A stretch of 64,000 nt of DNA from Yamadazyma tenuis (Eukaryota > Ascomycota > Pichiomycetes > Serinales > Debaryomycetaceae). The stretch spans positions 1,381,001 through 1,445,000 of the forward strand of contig NC_089463.1 of NCBI RefSeq assembly GCF_029203305.1, read 5' to 3'. The position numbers and the translations under genes are program-made. The notes below the pieces were generated by a model. It had not been told where the DNA came from. It was given only the letters and a program-made list of their open reading frames with translations, and made no database searches. Each line of letters starts with the position of its first letter. Position 1 is the stretch's first letter. This document shows, piece by piece, positions 1 through 10,293 of this stretch.

Positions 1-2669
1 GTTGTGTAAGTGGAGGATTGGGGGAGAATCATCAACAATCCATATAATGTTTTGTAGAGGTATGGATTTTTCTCTGGTTCCAACAATTGTAGCCTCAATT
101 TGAGGAAAATTGGAGACTCTAAGAGTTGAACCAAAATATCCAATTGGGTTAAAAGTTGGTAGGTTACTTCCAGTTCAGCTATGCTTTTAATAATCAAAAA
201 TGCAAGGTCATAATTTGCAGTCAAAAGACAGATTGATAAGGCACTTGCAGAGTTATGACTCCAACTTTGAAACAACGTTGAAAATAATGTCCAGTCTTCC
301 AACTTGTACACGTCAAGATTCTTAAGTTTCTTTCTGAACTTTGTCAACTCAGGGGTGGTCAAAAGGATATTATTCAAGGTGACCACAATCATGTTTAAAA
401 ACTCATGGTTCACGTCTTCCAAAGATGTCAATACTTCAGATATGGTCTTAAAAATCTTTTCTGAATCCAAGGTAACACATAACTTCCGAATGATAAATTC
501 CACCTTACTTCGGGTTAATGTAGACAGACCAGCAACTCTTGTTCTAGAGTTGGGGCTATCGAGGTTAATGTCTTGCACTTCCTTTTCAAAAAATAGTATC
601 AACTTCACCATGAAATCTTTGAAAAAATCTTGATTTGTTTCTGAAATCTTTGATAATAATTGCAACACCTTCAGGATAACTTCATTACTAGAATCGGTTG
701 CCGATTGAAGTAAGGCAGTAAGATCGAACGTTGTACCATCTCCTTCTACATCCACGAAGCTAGCTGGTTCTCTTGAATACAAGAAAATCAACCAATCTAA
801 CAGGGTCACTCGAGCCAACTCGTTGGTTGATGTTAAGCATTGACGCATGATATTGTGCAAAGTTTTCGAAAGTTGGAACTCAATGAACTCCTCGTATACT
901 TCTTTGTTTAATCCCAATACCAAGTTTTCGTCGACTTCAATGAAGGTGTCATTCGACTCATTGAGATCTTCAAGAATATTTTTGTCGTCTTGGGTCGCTT
1001 CCTTTGACTTATATTCTTGTTTCCGGGCCATATCGCTCAATTTTATGAAGAATGACTGCAATGCCAAGTTAAACTTAAGAAATTGGTTTCTTAATTCAAA
1101 GTCTTTGTTGTTATCAGCCACTGACAAGTTTTGTATGTTAACATTAACACAGTCAGGGAAAAAATTGGTGAAACTGATTGGAGTGATTTGAATAACCTCG
1201 AGTAACCATTTAAGGACGATAACTTGGACCTCCAATGTAATTTCATGTCCGTCTCCAGATAAGTCATTATGTTTTTCTGTCTTTTCTGGTTGCAAGAATG
1301 ATAATAAAACAGCGATAGTCTTATCGTAATCGATGAAAATATTCTGACCTTCTAGGAATTCTTCTTCAATTTCATCCACCTCTGGTAGGATATTTTTCTT
1401 CCCTTCAACAATACTGGAGGCAAGGTTTTGTTCAGAGCTCTCTTTGGTTTCTTCTGATTGGATTGACTCTCTTTCATTCTGTGGTTCGTCTTTCAAAGTA
1501 ATTTCTTTAACCTCCTTGGTCAACAAACTCTCTATGTCTTGCATCTGCTCTTGGCCCGAGTTGATTTCTTTATCTTGGTCCTTTTGATCTTCATAAGCTT
1601 TCTCATCCCCTATTTTATCTTTGTTTTGGCCAGCCTCTCCATTAGCATTATTGTTCTCTAAATCAGAAACCTTTTCTCCACTCTTTTCGTATTCATCATC
1701 TTTCTTGTTGTCATTAGCCTGGAGTTCTGTTTCCTTTGATGGCGAAGTCCTTTCTTTGGTGATTTCTCGTTTCCTTACCTCATATTTGACCTTTTGAATT
1801 GACTTTATTTCCTTCAAAAATACGTTCAAAATATTCTGAGTCTCGATTCTAACATCAGAAGGAGCACCATTTCTAAAGAAATTGATCAATGGCTCTAAGA
1901 AGTTCGGCAAGAATGTAATCAACTCCAATGAAGGGATGTCGTCAAACAATTCCAACCAACTGATCAAAAATTTTTTGGCAAACGGGTCAGTTATATACAT
2001 CCTTTCCAATAAGGTCGGAATGAATTTAGGTAAAGAAAATGCTCTCTGAGTATCTTGAATCTGGTTTACTTGAACAGCAGTTCCTGATTCATCAACAACA
2101 TGTGTCTTGATGACATTGTTTTCTCCGGTTTTCAAGTCGTTTTGCTGGTGCAATATGGAAACATAGTTCGTAGCTTTGGCACTAACAATGTCTTTAATCA
2201 ACCGATCAAGAATATCAGCAGCATTCTTGACAGAGGACTCTGAATCCGTCACAAGTGTGCATAAGACGTCGAAAACCTCGTTGAAATAAAGAAGAATCTC
2301 CCCTCTGGCCACCTTGGCGATATTGTATAACGACTCACAAGCATAATACCTGACACGAGGGTCAGTATCCTTAAATGTCGAGAATATAGGAGTTATGATG
2401 TCATCCAAATAATAAGCTATAGCAAATGGCCCTAACGCCACAGATACACTCCCCAACGCAGTTATAGCACCCATTCGAGCGGAATTGGTACTTCCATTGG
2501 TTAGTTCGCCAAGCTCGCTGACGATTTTGTATATCTCTTCACTGTCATTTCTTTCCAAAGCAGACTTTGTTAAACTCTCAATTTGAAAAGCTGTGGCCTT
2601 CCGTTTCTCATAGATGTGATTGGAAAGATCCTTGATGATGGACGTGTCCAATACCTTCCTTTGTTCCAT
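1..2669 (-). CDS. VAC14: Vac14, scaffold of the PI(3,5)P2 (Fab1/Fig4) complex; C-terminus cut by window edge
   Basis: Vac14 is the HEAT-repeat scaffold that holds the lipid kinase Fab1 and phosphatase Fig4 together on the vacuole membrane to set phosphatidylinositol 3,5-bisphosphate levels. The minus frame opens with ATG at 2669 and stays open to base 1, about 889 codons without a stop, so the gene is incomplete here. Family landmarks read directly are DPRVRYYACESLYNIAKVA and LYFNEVFDVLCTLV in the N-terminal HEAT region, and LYGLLMILPQSS at the window edge, which lies near the C-terminus of the yeast protein (about 880 residues). Probably only a few dozen residues are missing. A low-complexity acidic/lysine insert of roughly 120 residues sits at about 1400-1790, between the two helical halves. 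The next gene upstream starts 230 bp away on the same strand. Confidence 0.93.
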   Translation of the reverse strand, partial: MEQRKVLDTSIIKDLSNHIYEKRKATAFQIESLTKSALERNDSEEIYKIVSELGELTNGSTNSARMGAITALGSVSVALGPFAIAYYLDDIITPIFSTFKDTDPRVRYYACESLYNIAKVARGEILLYFNEVFDVLCTLVTDSESSVKNAADILDRLIKDIVSAKATNYVSILHQQNDLKTGENNVIKTHVVDESGTAVQVNQIQDTQRAFSLPKFIPTLLERMYITDPFAKKFLISWLELFDDIPSLELITFLPNFLEPLINFFRNGAPSDVRIETQNILNVFLKEIKSIQKVKYEVRKREITKERTSPSKETELQANDNKKDDEYEKSGEKVSDLENNNANGEAGQNKDKIGDEKAYEDQKDQDKEINSGQEQMQDIESLLTKEVKEITLKDEPQNERESIQSEETKESSEQNLASSIVEGKKNILPEVDEIEEEFLEGQNIFIDYDKTIAVLLSFLQPEKTEKHNDLSGDGHEITLEVQVIVLKWLLEVIQITPISFTNFFPDCVNVNIQNLSVADNNKDFELRNQFLKFNLALQSFFIKLSDMARKQEYKSKEATQDDKNILEDLNESNDTFIEVDENLVLGLNKEVYEEFIEFQLSKTLHNIMRQCLTSTNELARVTLLDWLIFLYSREPASFVDVEGDGTTFDLTALLQSATDSSNEVILKVLQLLSKISETNQDFFKDFMVKLILFFEKEVQDINLDSPNSRTRVAGLSTLTRSKVEFIIRKLCVTLDSEKIFKTISEVLTSLEDVNHEFLNMIVVTLNNILLTTPELTKFRKKLKNLDVYKLEDWTLFSTLFQSWSHNSASALSICLLTANYDLAFLIIKSIAELEVTYQLLTQLDILVQLLESPIFLKLRLQLLEPEKNPYLYKTLYGLLMILPQSSTYT

Positions 2670-2898
2670 GGTGAATTGGGGTCAAGGATAAAAACACGGT
2701 TTATCAGAGCGCGATCCAACCAAAATGTAATCGCGGGTTCATATTGAGATAGTTCTTCGTTAATGTAGTAATACAATGTTATACAATATTTAAACAGTTC
2801 GTTATTTTTTTAGACACCAGTTGAATGATCTTCGAATCCGTAAACAGTGGTGGTCATCAAGAGGGACTTGTAGGTCTACGGGTCCCGTGCAATTTCAA

Positions 2899-4446
2899 TC
2901 AAGCACCTTCTCTGCGCTTCTTTTGTTCTGGTTCTTCTGACAGTCCGGCCGACCGTAGTTCATCGGAAGAACTGATACTTCCTTGTTTTGGGGGTGACGA
3001 ATTGTAGGATTGAGGTTCGACATAATCTGGAATGTTACTCAAGTGCACATCTGTAAGCTCACCAAAGTTTGAGGTATCGGAAGACCCCAGAGGTAAGATA
3101 TTGGCCAAGGCAAGCAAGTGTTCAGGGCTGAAGCTTTCGATCTGTGGGATTTTGATATTGAACTTGATAAACAAATCACCCCTATGGAACATATCAATAC
3201 TGGAGGTTTTGGAAACATCCGTCTGGAAGAATTTACCATCGATTGTTTCATTATTGATAGGCATTCCTAACCCCTTGACAATTCTCGGAATATTAGGGTT
3301 TATGGTTCCAATAATCTCTCCTTGTTGTATAGCCTCATTTATGTTGTTATTAATTTGCTGGTTTCCATGAACATTGATGAATATCCTCAAGTCATTTCCC
3401 TTACTCAAATAGTCATGGATAATAATAAAACCTCCCAATAATGCAGTCTTCAAGTCAATTTCATGTTCCATATAAAGATCGTTTGACCTCCTTACCAAGT
3501 AAGGATGCCTTGCTTCTTTTATGGTGATGATCACGTCTCCTGGAATCATATTCTTGCCCTCGTCGGCAGCCCCCTTTAACACAATCTTATTTCCATCTTT
3601 AGTTCCAGGAGGTACTCGAAGCTGAATAAGTTTGTTCACTACTTTGAACCCATCAGTACAAGCAGTACAAACCCTGGATACAATAGTTCCTTCCCCATTA
3701 CAGACAGTACACAGTCCTACCGTTTGGTATTTTGTAAACTGATTTGCCAATATGGTCACCACTCTTCCACTTCCTTGACATACAGAGCAGCTACTCTTGT
3801 TGAAACCTCCTTCACCGTGGCATGTTTCACACTTTGCTCTTCTTGGTAACTGCAATTTGACAGTCTTACCATATGCTAAATCATCCAAAGTTGATTTGCA
3901 AGTGTGATAAATATCTTGACCTCTAAATAGTCTATTGTCAGGTGGCTGGGATGGTGCCGGGTGCACTGTTTTCGTCATGCCTTTGGTGGTGGGTGCCCCT
4001 CCAAATCCTCCCATATTCATGTTGATGTTCATGCCCATGTCAAACCCCATACGATTTCCAAACGAGAAATCTCCAAACGGAGCGGCGTTGACAGACGGGT
4101 TGTTGAACATACTGTTGAAGTCATTGAACACCTGGGAAAACACATCGGTGGCGCTTCTATGGGTAAAACTAGTGGGTCTAGCAGTGGAACCAGGACGCGA
4201 ATGGGAATTGGTCCTACCATCCAAACCTGCTTCTCCATACTTATCGTACACGTTTCTGGATGAAACATCCTTGAGGATCTCGTAGGCCCGGGTGACGTTT
4301 TTAAATTGTTCTGTGAGTCTTGGATCATGATTGGTCTTATCAGGATGGCACTTTAAAGCAATCTTTCTATATGACCGAGTTATCTCCTCCGACGTTGCTG
4401 AAGGAGATATGGCAAGCATGTCATATAAGGTTGTCTCCGCCACCAT
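2899..4446 (-). CDS. APJ1: Type I Hsp40/DnaJ co-chaperone, Apj1-like
   Basis: This is a 515-residue J-protein. The J domain occupies about residues 6-72 with the HPD triad at 34-36, which stimulates Hsp70 ATPase activity. A Gly/Asn/Met-rich linker follows. A DnaJ-type zinc-binding region then shows CETCHGEG, CSVCQGSG, CTVCNGEG and a degenerate fourth motif CTACTDGF, followed by the two beta-rich substrate-binding domains. It ends in a basic EPEQKKRREGA tail without a CaaX box, which argues against the farnesylated cytosolic Ydj1. Length and layout fit Apj1 (528 residues in baker's yeast), a nuclear/cytosolic co-chaperone linked to aggregate clearance and Hsf1 attenuation. The Hsp40 call is firm; the Apj1 assignment is by length and architecture. 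ATG is at 4446. Confidence 0.8.
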   Translation of the reverse strand: MVAETTLYDMLAISPSATSEEITRSYRKIALKCHPDKTNHDPRLTEQFKNVTRAYEILKDVSSRNVYDKYGEAGLDGRTNSHSRPGSTARPTSFTHRSATDVFSQVFNDFNSMFNNPSVNAAPFGDFSFGNRMGFDMGMNINMNMGGFGGAPTTKGMTKTVHPAPSQPPDNRLFRGQDIYHTCKSTLDDLAYGKTVKLQLPRRAKCETCHGEGGFNKSSCSVCQGSGRVVTILANQFTKYQTVGLCTVCNGEGTIVSRVCTACTDGFKVVNKLIQLRVPPGTKDGNKIVLKGAADEGKNMIPGDVIITIKEARHPYLVRRSNDLYMEHEIDLKTALLGGFIIIHDYLSKGNDLRIFINVHGNQQINNNINEAIQQGEIIGTINPNIPRIVKGLGMPINNETIDGKFFQTDVSKTSSIDMFHRGDLFIKFNIKIPQIESFSPEHLLALANILPLGSSDTSNFGELTDVHLSNIPDYVEPQSYNSSPPKQGSISSSDELRSAGLSEEPEQKKRREGA

Positions 4447-4686
4447 TCTAGCAATGTGAATATATGTATGTTCTTATTGGCTTATTGCTTATAAATGATA
4501 CAATATCAACTAAATCTGGAGTATTCAGTCTTTATGGGTTCGAGTCGCGATTTGCACATAGAGCGGCTGGCGAATTTCGAAAGCTTTCTATCGGATTCCT
4601 GTTGCAGCTCGAGACATTTTCGCAGTCGCCCGTTTTGGGAATTGGACTACTCGAACATGCCACTTGTATCTCATTTTATTAACCTA

Positions 4687-6417
4687 CTAGTTTCTATCAA
4701 GGTTTGAGTGCAACTTGTGCTCTCGGATAAATAATGTTACAACACACGTAAGACAACCGGTGGCGAATGAAAAGGCAAATGCCCCTTTGCACGCACGTTC
4801 ATAGCACATAACAATTATGTATCTTATAGCGTCAGAAACGGTTTTGGAGTATTCAGCATCTGCTAATGCATTTGAAATAATTTCAGCCGCTTTGTCAGCA
4901 TCATTCACAACTTTAGGGATGGCAGCTGTCAATTGGTTGTACAATATTTTCTGGAAAATTGCAGACGCAATGCAAACTCCTAAAGTAGAACCAGTGAACC
5001 TGGACGTGTACTGGATGGATGTAGTAGCAGCCTGGAATTTAGAAGGAACTGCAGCGATCAACGCAAGTAATGATACCGTCAACATAATCGCATACCCCCA
5101 ACCTGGCAAGAACGTTATCACCAATTGAAAACTGGCAGAAGATTGGGGTGTTAAAAATAAAAAGCTCAATATACCAAACCAGTAAGCAACAACTGCTACC
5201 ACGTTCAATCCATAGTATTTACCGGTTCTCTTCATGTAGATTCCAGCTCCTAAAGAACCAGTGGAAACACCAACAAAATTGGCAATCACTCTCAAACCAA
5301 CTTTACTTGAAGGTAACTGGATAACAGACGTCAAATAAACTGGATAGTAGAAAAGATACGTGAAGCACGACATGGTCATAAACCAATTTGTAAGCGATGC
5401 ACTGAGAACGGTTCTGTCGGTCAACAACTTTACTGGTAAAATTGGTTCCGGGGCAATATTCAACTCCACGTACACGAATACTAATAAAAGTACAATTGCA
5501 GTCAACATTAATCCACCAAACGTCCACGAAATGTATGGAAAGTATTGGCCTGCCAAAGAAGTGCCCAATAAAATCGTCACCAAAGACAGCACCAAAAAGA
5601 AGGATCCTAAGAAATCAATTCTTGCCAATTTCTCTTTAGCGTGGCCTGGTGAACCTAACCCTGGAGAACCTGGAGGTAACACAAAAAAGAACAAGAAAAC
5701 CAATCCAATTCCAATCGACAATGGAACCTGGATGCTGAACACATATTGCCATCCAAGCCAATCATTGACGAAACCTCCCAAAATACCTCCAGAAGCTGCT
5801 CCAATAGAATAGGCAACATTCCCAAGGCCTTGAAATATACCCCTATCTCTCAAGGGAATAATATCGGACATAGCAATTGTAGTTACCGCGTTGAATCCTG
5901 ATCCTCCAATACCAGTAATGAATCTTCCAATTATCACACACTTGAAGTCTTTAAAGGAAGTGATGAAACATCCAACTCCAAAAAAAACAGAACACGCCAA
6001 CAATACGGGTTTCCTGCCAAAAATATCAGAGATTTTCCCGTATAATGGCTGGAACGCTGCTGCAGACAAAAGATAAGAAGTTGCAATCCAACTCATGTTG
6101 GGAATTTGGTGCAAATCCGATGCTATAACCCCCAATAAAGTCGATACCACCGTGGCATCCAAAGCACTTAAAAAAGCAGCAAATAAGGAGGCAGTAATGA
6201 AAGTGTATAGTTTCACTCCTGTTAAAGCGTAGCCCTTATCGTCATCTTTTGGTGCAACGATAGAGTCCAGGTCCCCGGCGATGGAGCTATAGTTATTGGG
6301 GTGCAGCAAAAGAAGTTCTTCTTCGGCAACAAGCTCACTGGCAATTAGCCCTGGCGTGCCACTAGATGTGTCATTCAACTTGCTGGGTTCAAGATGTGGT
6401 TGGTGAGTTTTGCTCAT
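4687..6417 (-). CDS. MFS transporter, DHA2/Vba-type (vacuolar basic amino acid transporter-like)
   Basis: This is a 576-residue major facilitator with a hydrophilic N-terminus of about 80 residues and then about 14 hydrophobic segments, the DHA2 drug:H+ antiporter layout. Family motifs are SALDATVVSTLL in the first membrane segment, GKISDIFGRKP between segments 2 and 3, and the antiporter-type GRFITGIGGSG. The closest family I recognise is Vba1/2/3, which load lysine, arginine and histidine into the vacuole. Substrate cannot be read from sequence. The protein at 43487-45202 is a clear paralogue with matching motifs and a similar C-terminal ending (LHSNLDRN versus LHTSINRN). ATG is at 6417; the gene lies 240 bp downstream of the Hsp40 start on the same strand. 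Confidence 0.85.
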   Translation of the reverse strand: MSKTHQPHLEPSKLNDTSSGTPGLIASELVAEEELLLLHPNNYSSIAGDLDSIVAPKDDDKGYALTGVKLYTFITASLFAAFLSALDATVVSTLLGVIASDLHQIPNMSWIATSYLLSAAAFQPLYGKISDIFGRKPVLLACSVFFGVGCFITSFKDFKCVIIGRFITGIGGSGFNAVTTIAMSDIIPLRDRGIFQGLGNVAYSIGAASGGILGGFVNDWLGWQYVFSIQVPLSIGIGLVFLFFFVLPPGSPGLGSPGHAKEKLARIDFLGSFFLVLSLVTILLGTSLAGQYFPYISWTFGGLMLTAIVLLLVFVYVELNIAPEPILPVKLLTDRTVLSASLTNWFMTMSCFTYLFYYPVYLTSVIQLPSSKVGLRVIANFVGVSTGSLGAGIYMKRTGKYYGLNVVAVVAYWFGILSFLFLTPQSSASFQLVITFLPGWGYAIMLTVSLLALIAAVPSKFQAATTSIQYTSRFTGSTLGVCIASAIFQKILYNQLTAAIPKVVNDADKAAEIISNALADAEYSKTVSDAIRYIIVMCYERACKGAFAFSFATGCLTCVVTLFIREHKLHSNLDRN

Positions 6418-6581
6418 ATTCCTACCAAAACTGTGAATTTCTAATCTCTAATCTTTCGTTGATAAATGTTTCGCGGATAAGACGAACTTTTCTGTGGATC
6501 CCCCCCCCCACCTGCAAGGTTGGAAAAGTGGGAGAATGCAAATGTTAACTGTATTCAAACTAGTCTAATATATTTTAAGGT

Positions 6582-7811
6582 CTATTGCAAAAGCTCGTCT
6601 CTAAAATGCATTATAACATTGCTCTGCTTGCTGCTCAGTCTTCTGGTCTCGAGATTCTTTGTTCTTTGTTCCAACCGTTTAACCTGCCGTTCTTGTCTGC
6701 TGAGTATCTTGGCACTAAGCCCTGGAGCATAACGACGGTCCACAAGGGCAATAGATCTTTGAGATTCTCTCGAATTACGAACCAACGACGCTGGTGGATG
6801 CGAGTATTTGAACATACTTCGATGTCCCACTTCAAGACCTGAAGGTAATGTCTTTGAAAGTTTCTTTGCAACAAAATGCTCGGATGTGTGTATAATCACT
6901 TGGTCATTTTGTTCACCATCTGCAACTCTCTTTGCAGTCTCAGCTTCAAAGCCGTAGAACTCAGCAACCACATTCTTTTCTGCATCCGACTCATAAGGAA
7001 GCTTACAATGGCCCTTGCAAATCATATGTTGTCTGATACTTTCCAAGTTCTTACCAACAAACCCACATACCAAGCACTCTTTATCGAGCACAATTACTTC
7101 ACTGAGAAATGTAAGTAGCCCATCCAAGTCTTGTAAGAATGGCCTTTCTGGGAGGTATAACCCATGCTTTCTATACATATGCTCCACATTGGTTTCTACT
7201 TCGTTATTATTGAGTCCACAGTAAAAGCAGAAGCTCACAGGCATCACCTCCGTGAGCCCATCATCAAGTGATTCCGCTTCCGATTCGGTAGCCTCTTCTT
7301 CAGTTGTGGAATCAAATTCCCAATCACTATTGGAGTGGTCTGTCAAATTGAACTCAGATGCTGTGTCTATATTAGATTCAGATTCTTCGTGCACACTCAC
7401 GCCGTCTCCAAGAGAAAATTGGGAAAATTCACTAACCACAGACGTAGCAGGACTGGATTCTCTGTTGAGAGTATTGCTTTGAGTACTCAAAACTCTACCT
7501 CTTATAATTTCTGACATAGTTTTGGATTTTCCGCCAACTTTCTTGGGCTTAACAGAAAATCCAAACTCATCAACCTCGCCCCTTATCTCAGCCAACCGCT
7601 GCTGTTGCAAGATCTTGTGTGCAAATACATCTGATGAGATGGGCGGGAGTTGTGCCACTCTTCGCTTCAAATTATACCGGTGCCATTCGGTTTTCATGTG
7701 CTTCCTTTGCATGTCAGCGGCAATAAACTTGATCCCACATGTATTACAGATAAACGACACCGTCAGAGGTGTCGCCATTTGGGGTACAAAACTAGTTATA
7801 TCCGTAGACAT
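6582..7811 (-). CDS. REI1: Rei1/Reh1-type zinc-finger factor for late 60S maturation
   Basis: Rei1 is a cytoplasmic pre-60S factor that probes the exit tunnel and helps release and recycle Arx1-Alb1. The protein (409 residues from this start) has an N-terminal C2H2 finger (CNTCGIKF ... HMKTEWHRYNLKRRVAQLP), an acidic middle, and paired fingers near the centre (CFYCGLNNNEVETNVEHMYRKHG and CLVCGFVGKN...H). It also has the family sequence ESIRQHMICKGHCKLPYES and a basic C-terminal tail. The open frame extends upstream to 7850, but that codon is GTG; the first ATG is 7811 (MSTDITS), and 7778 is a second in-frame ATG close to the finger. Baker's yeast has the paralogues Rei1 and Reh1 and I cannot exclude Reh1. 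TSR1 ends only 88 bp upstream. Confidence 0.88.
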   Translation of the reverse strand: MSTDITSFVPQMATPLTVSFICNTCGIKFIAADMQRKHMKTEWHRYNLKRRVAQLPPISSDVFAHKILQQQRLAEIRGEVDEFGFSVKPKKVGGKSKTMSEIIRGRVLSTQSNTLNRESSPATSVVSEFSQFSLGDGVSVHEESESNIDTASEFNLTDHSNSDWEFDSTTEEEATESEAESLDDGLTEVMPVSFCFYCGLNNNEVETNVEHMYRKHGLYLPERPFLQDLDGLLTFLSEVIVLDKECLVCGFVGKNLESIRQHMICKGHCKLPYESDAEKNVVAEFYGFEAETAKRVADGEQNDQVIIHTSEHFVAKKLSKTLPSGLEVGHRSMFKYSHPPASLVRNSRESQRSIALVDRRYAPGLSAKILSRQERQVKRLEQRTKNLETRRLSSKQSNVIMHFRDELLQ

Positions 7812-7899
7812 GGTGGTTAAAATCAATATGAGAAAATGCGCAAACCTCACTCAATTTTTGTGTTTGATTCTATGGTACACTACATATATGCAAAAATAG

Positions 7900-10188
7900 T
7901 TACTGATTAAATTGAGTGGAAAACTCTGGCCACGTTCTCTTGTATAAGTTCATTGCCACTACATCTTGAGCAGACAATTTGCCCTCAAAACTGGCCTTGA
8001 GGTATCCATGAGTACCTAAACTCTCTCTGATAAACCCGGTTCTTCCCAGAGTGGTATAAATAGGCACGGCTTTAAACCAGTTAATATCTTCAGGGTTGAA
8101 GAACATATACCGCACAGTAACAACATTCTTATGTATCTTCAATGGGTGACCAGTTAAGATGGCTCTTTCTGCCACCACTCTTGTGTGGTCACAATTCAAA
8201 AAGGTTCCCTGGCCGATTATCTGTAAGGATCCATCTTCTGCCTGTCTGAAGAAAATGGTTGGAGCGTTATAGAAAAGAACTGGAGCAATACAGGTGGCAA
8301 TGGAAGCATTTCCTGGGTGATGGAACCGTTCGAGTTTGTGGACGTTATTTGGACTATTACTGGCCTGGTTGAAAATTGGCTTGATAACTTGTCTTCTAGG
8401 TCCGTATTGGGCAATGATGGTTTCCTTTGACGGAATTGACTCCTCGAAATCTTCCCAGTTTTCATAGAAGAAGTTCACCACTGCTAATTTGTGTTCGTGT
8501 TCTAACAAGCCATATACAATGTATGGTTTGGTGGTACAATCTTGAATGATATCAGCTGGGGCCTTGATATAAATCTTTACCTTGTTACCGATAGTAACCT
8601 GGGCATTTTTGATGGCTTCTTTGTGAACCTTGTTTTTGGTGGATTTATAGTTGGAGATTCTCAAAAGTCTGGACCATTCCTTTGGAGCTTCGTCGTCATA
8701 TTCGTCGTAGTCCCAATCACAGTTAGCCAAAGACTTAAGACCTCTGTACTTATTCAATACGTCTTTAGCGGATTCATTTGGATGCAATTCGATCTCATCT
8801 GGAAACTCTTGATCTTCTTTGGCATTGGCTCTGAATTCTGCTAATTGTCTCTGTTCTTCCTCTGGTGATAAGTCTACAAACATCTCCGACTCTCCATTTT
8901 CAGTAGTCCCATTCATATCGTCTTCATCAGCTTCCATCTCATCATCATCCTCCAAATGATTATCTTCAAATCCTGGGAACTCATCTTCATCAACACTTTC
9001 TACATCCGAGACACCTTCCAACACATCATCCAACAACCACTTGCTTTGATATTCAGAAGTACCCTGAGGAACCTTGAATTTTCTTCTTTGTAAGTCTCTG
9101 GACCCGTCGTCGAAATACTCCTTTCCATCCATACGAACTCCATAGTCCAAGTTATTTCCTTCGTCTTCAAACCCGTCCCAGTCATCTTCCATTTGCACTT
9201 CTTCTGGATTCAACTCCTCCAAAGATTCCTGGTTTTCGTCAGGTAATATGTAATCTCCCATTTCTCTAGAAACCTTTTCAATATGGTCAATTTGGAAATC
9301 TCCCTTTCCAGGTATATGAATTAAGTTGTTGCAGTTAAAACCAACACCACGAACGGTTCCTTCAAGCACCACCAAGTTGCCGTCTTCCGCATAAACGTTA
9401 TCGGTCACCATATACCCTCTAGCATCTCTCCATTTCACTGACTTAGGAAATTTCTGACAAATGGTACGAATACAAGTCAAACAGTCTGATTCGGATTCCA
9501 AGGCATAAAGCTTCTCTTCGGTTGGAAAGAAATGCTTGAAATATGACGATAAAGATTGTCTGATATCATTTTGTAAGTTCTTCTTGGGGAAAGCACTCAC
9601 CAAGTTTGGAACAACTCCAAATACAGAAGCAATACCTTGGGCAGTTACAGCTCTTAGGATCTGTTCTCCGTAAGTAGTTTCAACTTCTTGTGTGGCAGAG
9701 ATTCCGAAAAGAACAAAGTCAGACACTTTAGCCGCATCCAAAATAGATAACAAATCATTGGAATCTGGCACTATGATCTTCAAATTAGATCTGAATCTTT
9801 GTACTCTGATGTTTGTGACAGAAGGGAGTTTAAATTCGTATTCAATTTCATTTGGGTCTTTAACTATATTCACGAGACTCGATGCAATTTGAGCAGCAGA
9901 TATATCGTTAGTCAAGGGAATTATTGTTACCACCTTTTCAGCTCCTTGGAAACCTTCAAACACCTTACGAGTCAATTTGGTTTCTAAGATTTTATTCTCC
10001 TTTAACTGCTTGATTTGATTCTTTCTTTCAATTTTAGACATCAGCTTGATCTGCTTACCAGACCCACTAGACTTTTCCACTTTACCCTTGGTGATATTCT
10101 TCAAATGACCCTTGGTAGCATGCTTGGCCTTGAAGGGCTTGTGGTCCTTTTTGACTGTAGCTCTATGTGAGTGACCTCCTTGAACCAT
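7900..10188 (-). CDS. TSR1: Tsr1, 40S ribosomal subunit maturation factor
   Basis: Tsr1 is a catalytically inactive relative of the GTPase Bms1. It occupies cytoplasmic pre-40S particles and blocks premature joining of the 60S subunit. The 762 residues match the family's usual size (788 in baker's yeast). The basic N-terminus begins MVQGGHSHRATVKKDHKPFK and is the conserved BMS1/TSR1 start. An AARP2CN-type region follows, then a long acidic stretch (about residues 330-460, rich in Asp/Glu), and the conserved C-terminal BMS1/TSR1 domain including RYMFFNPEDINWFKAVPIYT. ATG is at 10188. Upstream lies a divergent promoter region shared with RPS29 containing GATGAG-type, TCACGTG and TTAGGG motifs. 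Confidence 0.96.
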   Translation of the reverse strand: MVQGGHSHRATVKKDHKPFKAKHATKGHLKNITKGKVEKSSGSGKQIKLMSKIERKNQIKQLKENKILETKLTRKVFEGFQGAEKVVTIIPLTNDISAAQIASSLVNIVKDPNEIEYEFKLPSVTNIRVQRFRSNLKIIVPDSNDLLSILDAAKVSDFVLFGISATQEVETTYGEQILRAVTAQGIASVFGVVPNLVSAFPKKNLQNDIRQSLSSYFKHFFPTEEKLYALESESDCLTCIRTICQKFPKSVKWRDARGYMVTDNVYAEDGNLVVLEGTVRGVGFNCNNLIHIPGKGDFQIDHIEKVSREMGDYILPDENQESLEELNPEEVQMEDDWDGFEDEGNNLDYGVRMDGKEYFDDGSRDLQRRKFKVPQGTSEYQSKWLLDDVLEGVSDVESVDEDEFPGFEDNHLEDDDEMEADEDDMNGTTENGESEMFVDLSPEEEQRQLAEFRANAKEDQEFPDEIELHPNESAKDVLNKYRGLKSLANCDWDYDEYDDEAPKEWSRLLRISNYKSTKNKVHKEAIKNAQVTIGNKVKIYIKAPADIIQDCTTKPYIVYGLLEHEHKLAVVNFFYENWEDFEESIPSKETIIAQYGPRRQVIKPIFNQASNSPNNVHKLERFHHPGNASIATCIAPVLFYNAPTIFFRQAEDGSLQIIGQGTFLNCDHTRVVAERAILTGHPLKIHKNVVTVRYMFFNPEDINWFKAVPIYTTLGRTGFIRESLGTHGYLKASFEGKLSAQDVVAMNLYKRTWPEFSTQFNQ

Positions 10189-10273
10189 ATTTGTTCTGGT
10201 AATGGATTTATAAGTAACTAACGCTTATGATAATATCATCTCATCTCATGGCAGAAAATTATTTTCGAGATTT

Positions 10274-10293
10274 TCACGTGTTTTTCCTTAGGG
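10274..10293. promoter_or_regulatory. Cbf1/Tbf1-like site pair in the TSR1-RPS29 divergent promoter
   Basis: TCACGTG (10274-10280) matches the Cbf1 E-box and TTAGGG (10288-10293) matches the Tbf1 core, 7 bp apart. In Candida-type yeasts Tbf1 and Cbf1 are the established activators of ribosomal protein genes, replacing the Rap1-based system of baker's yeast. The pair lies about 540 bp upstream of the RPS29 ATG, but only about 150 bp upstream of its first exon if the proposed 5'UTR intron is real. It is also 86 bp from the TSR1 start, so it may serve both genes. Confidence 0.55.

Noticed and set aside
4520..4600. GGTTCGAGTC sequence resembling a tRNA B box in the gap upstream of the Hsp40 gene
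   Set aside because: No matching A box, acceptor stem or anticodon arm can be drawn around it. I found no tRNA gene anywhere in the window.
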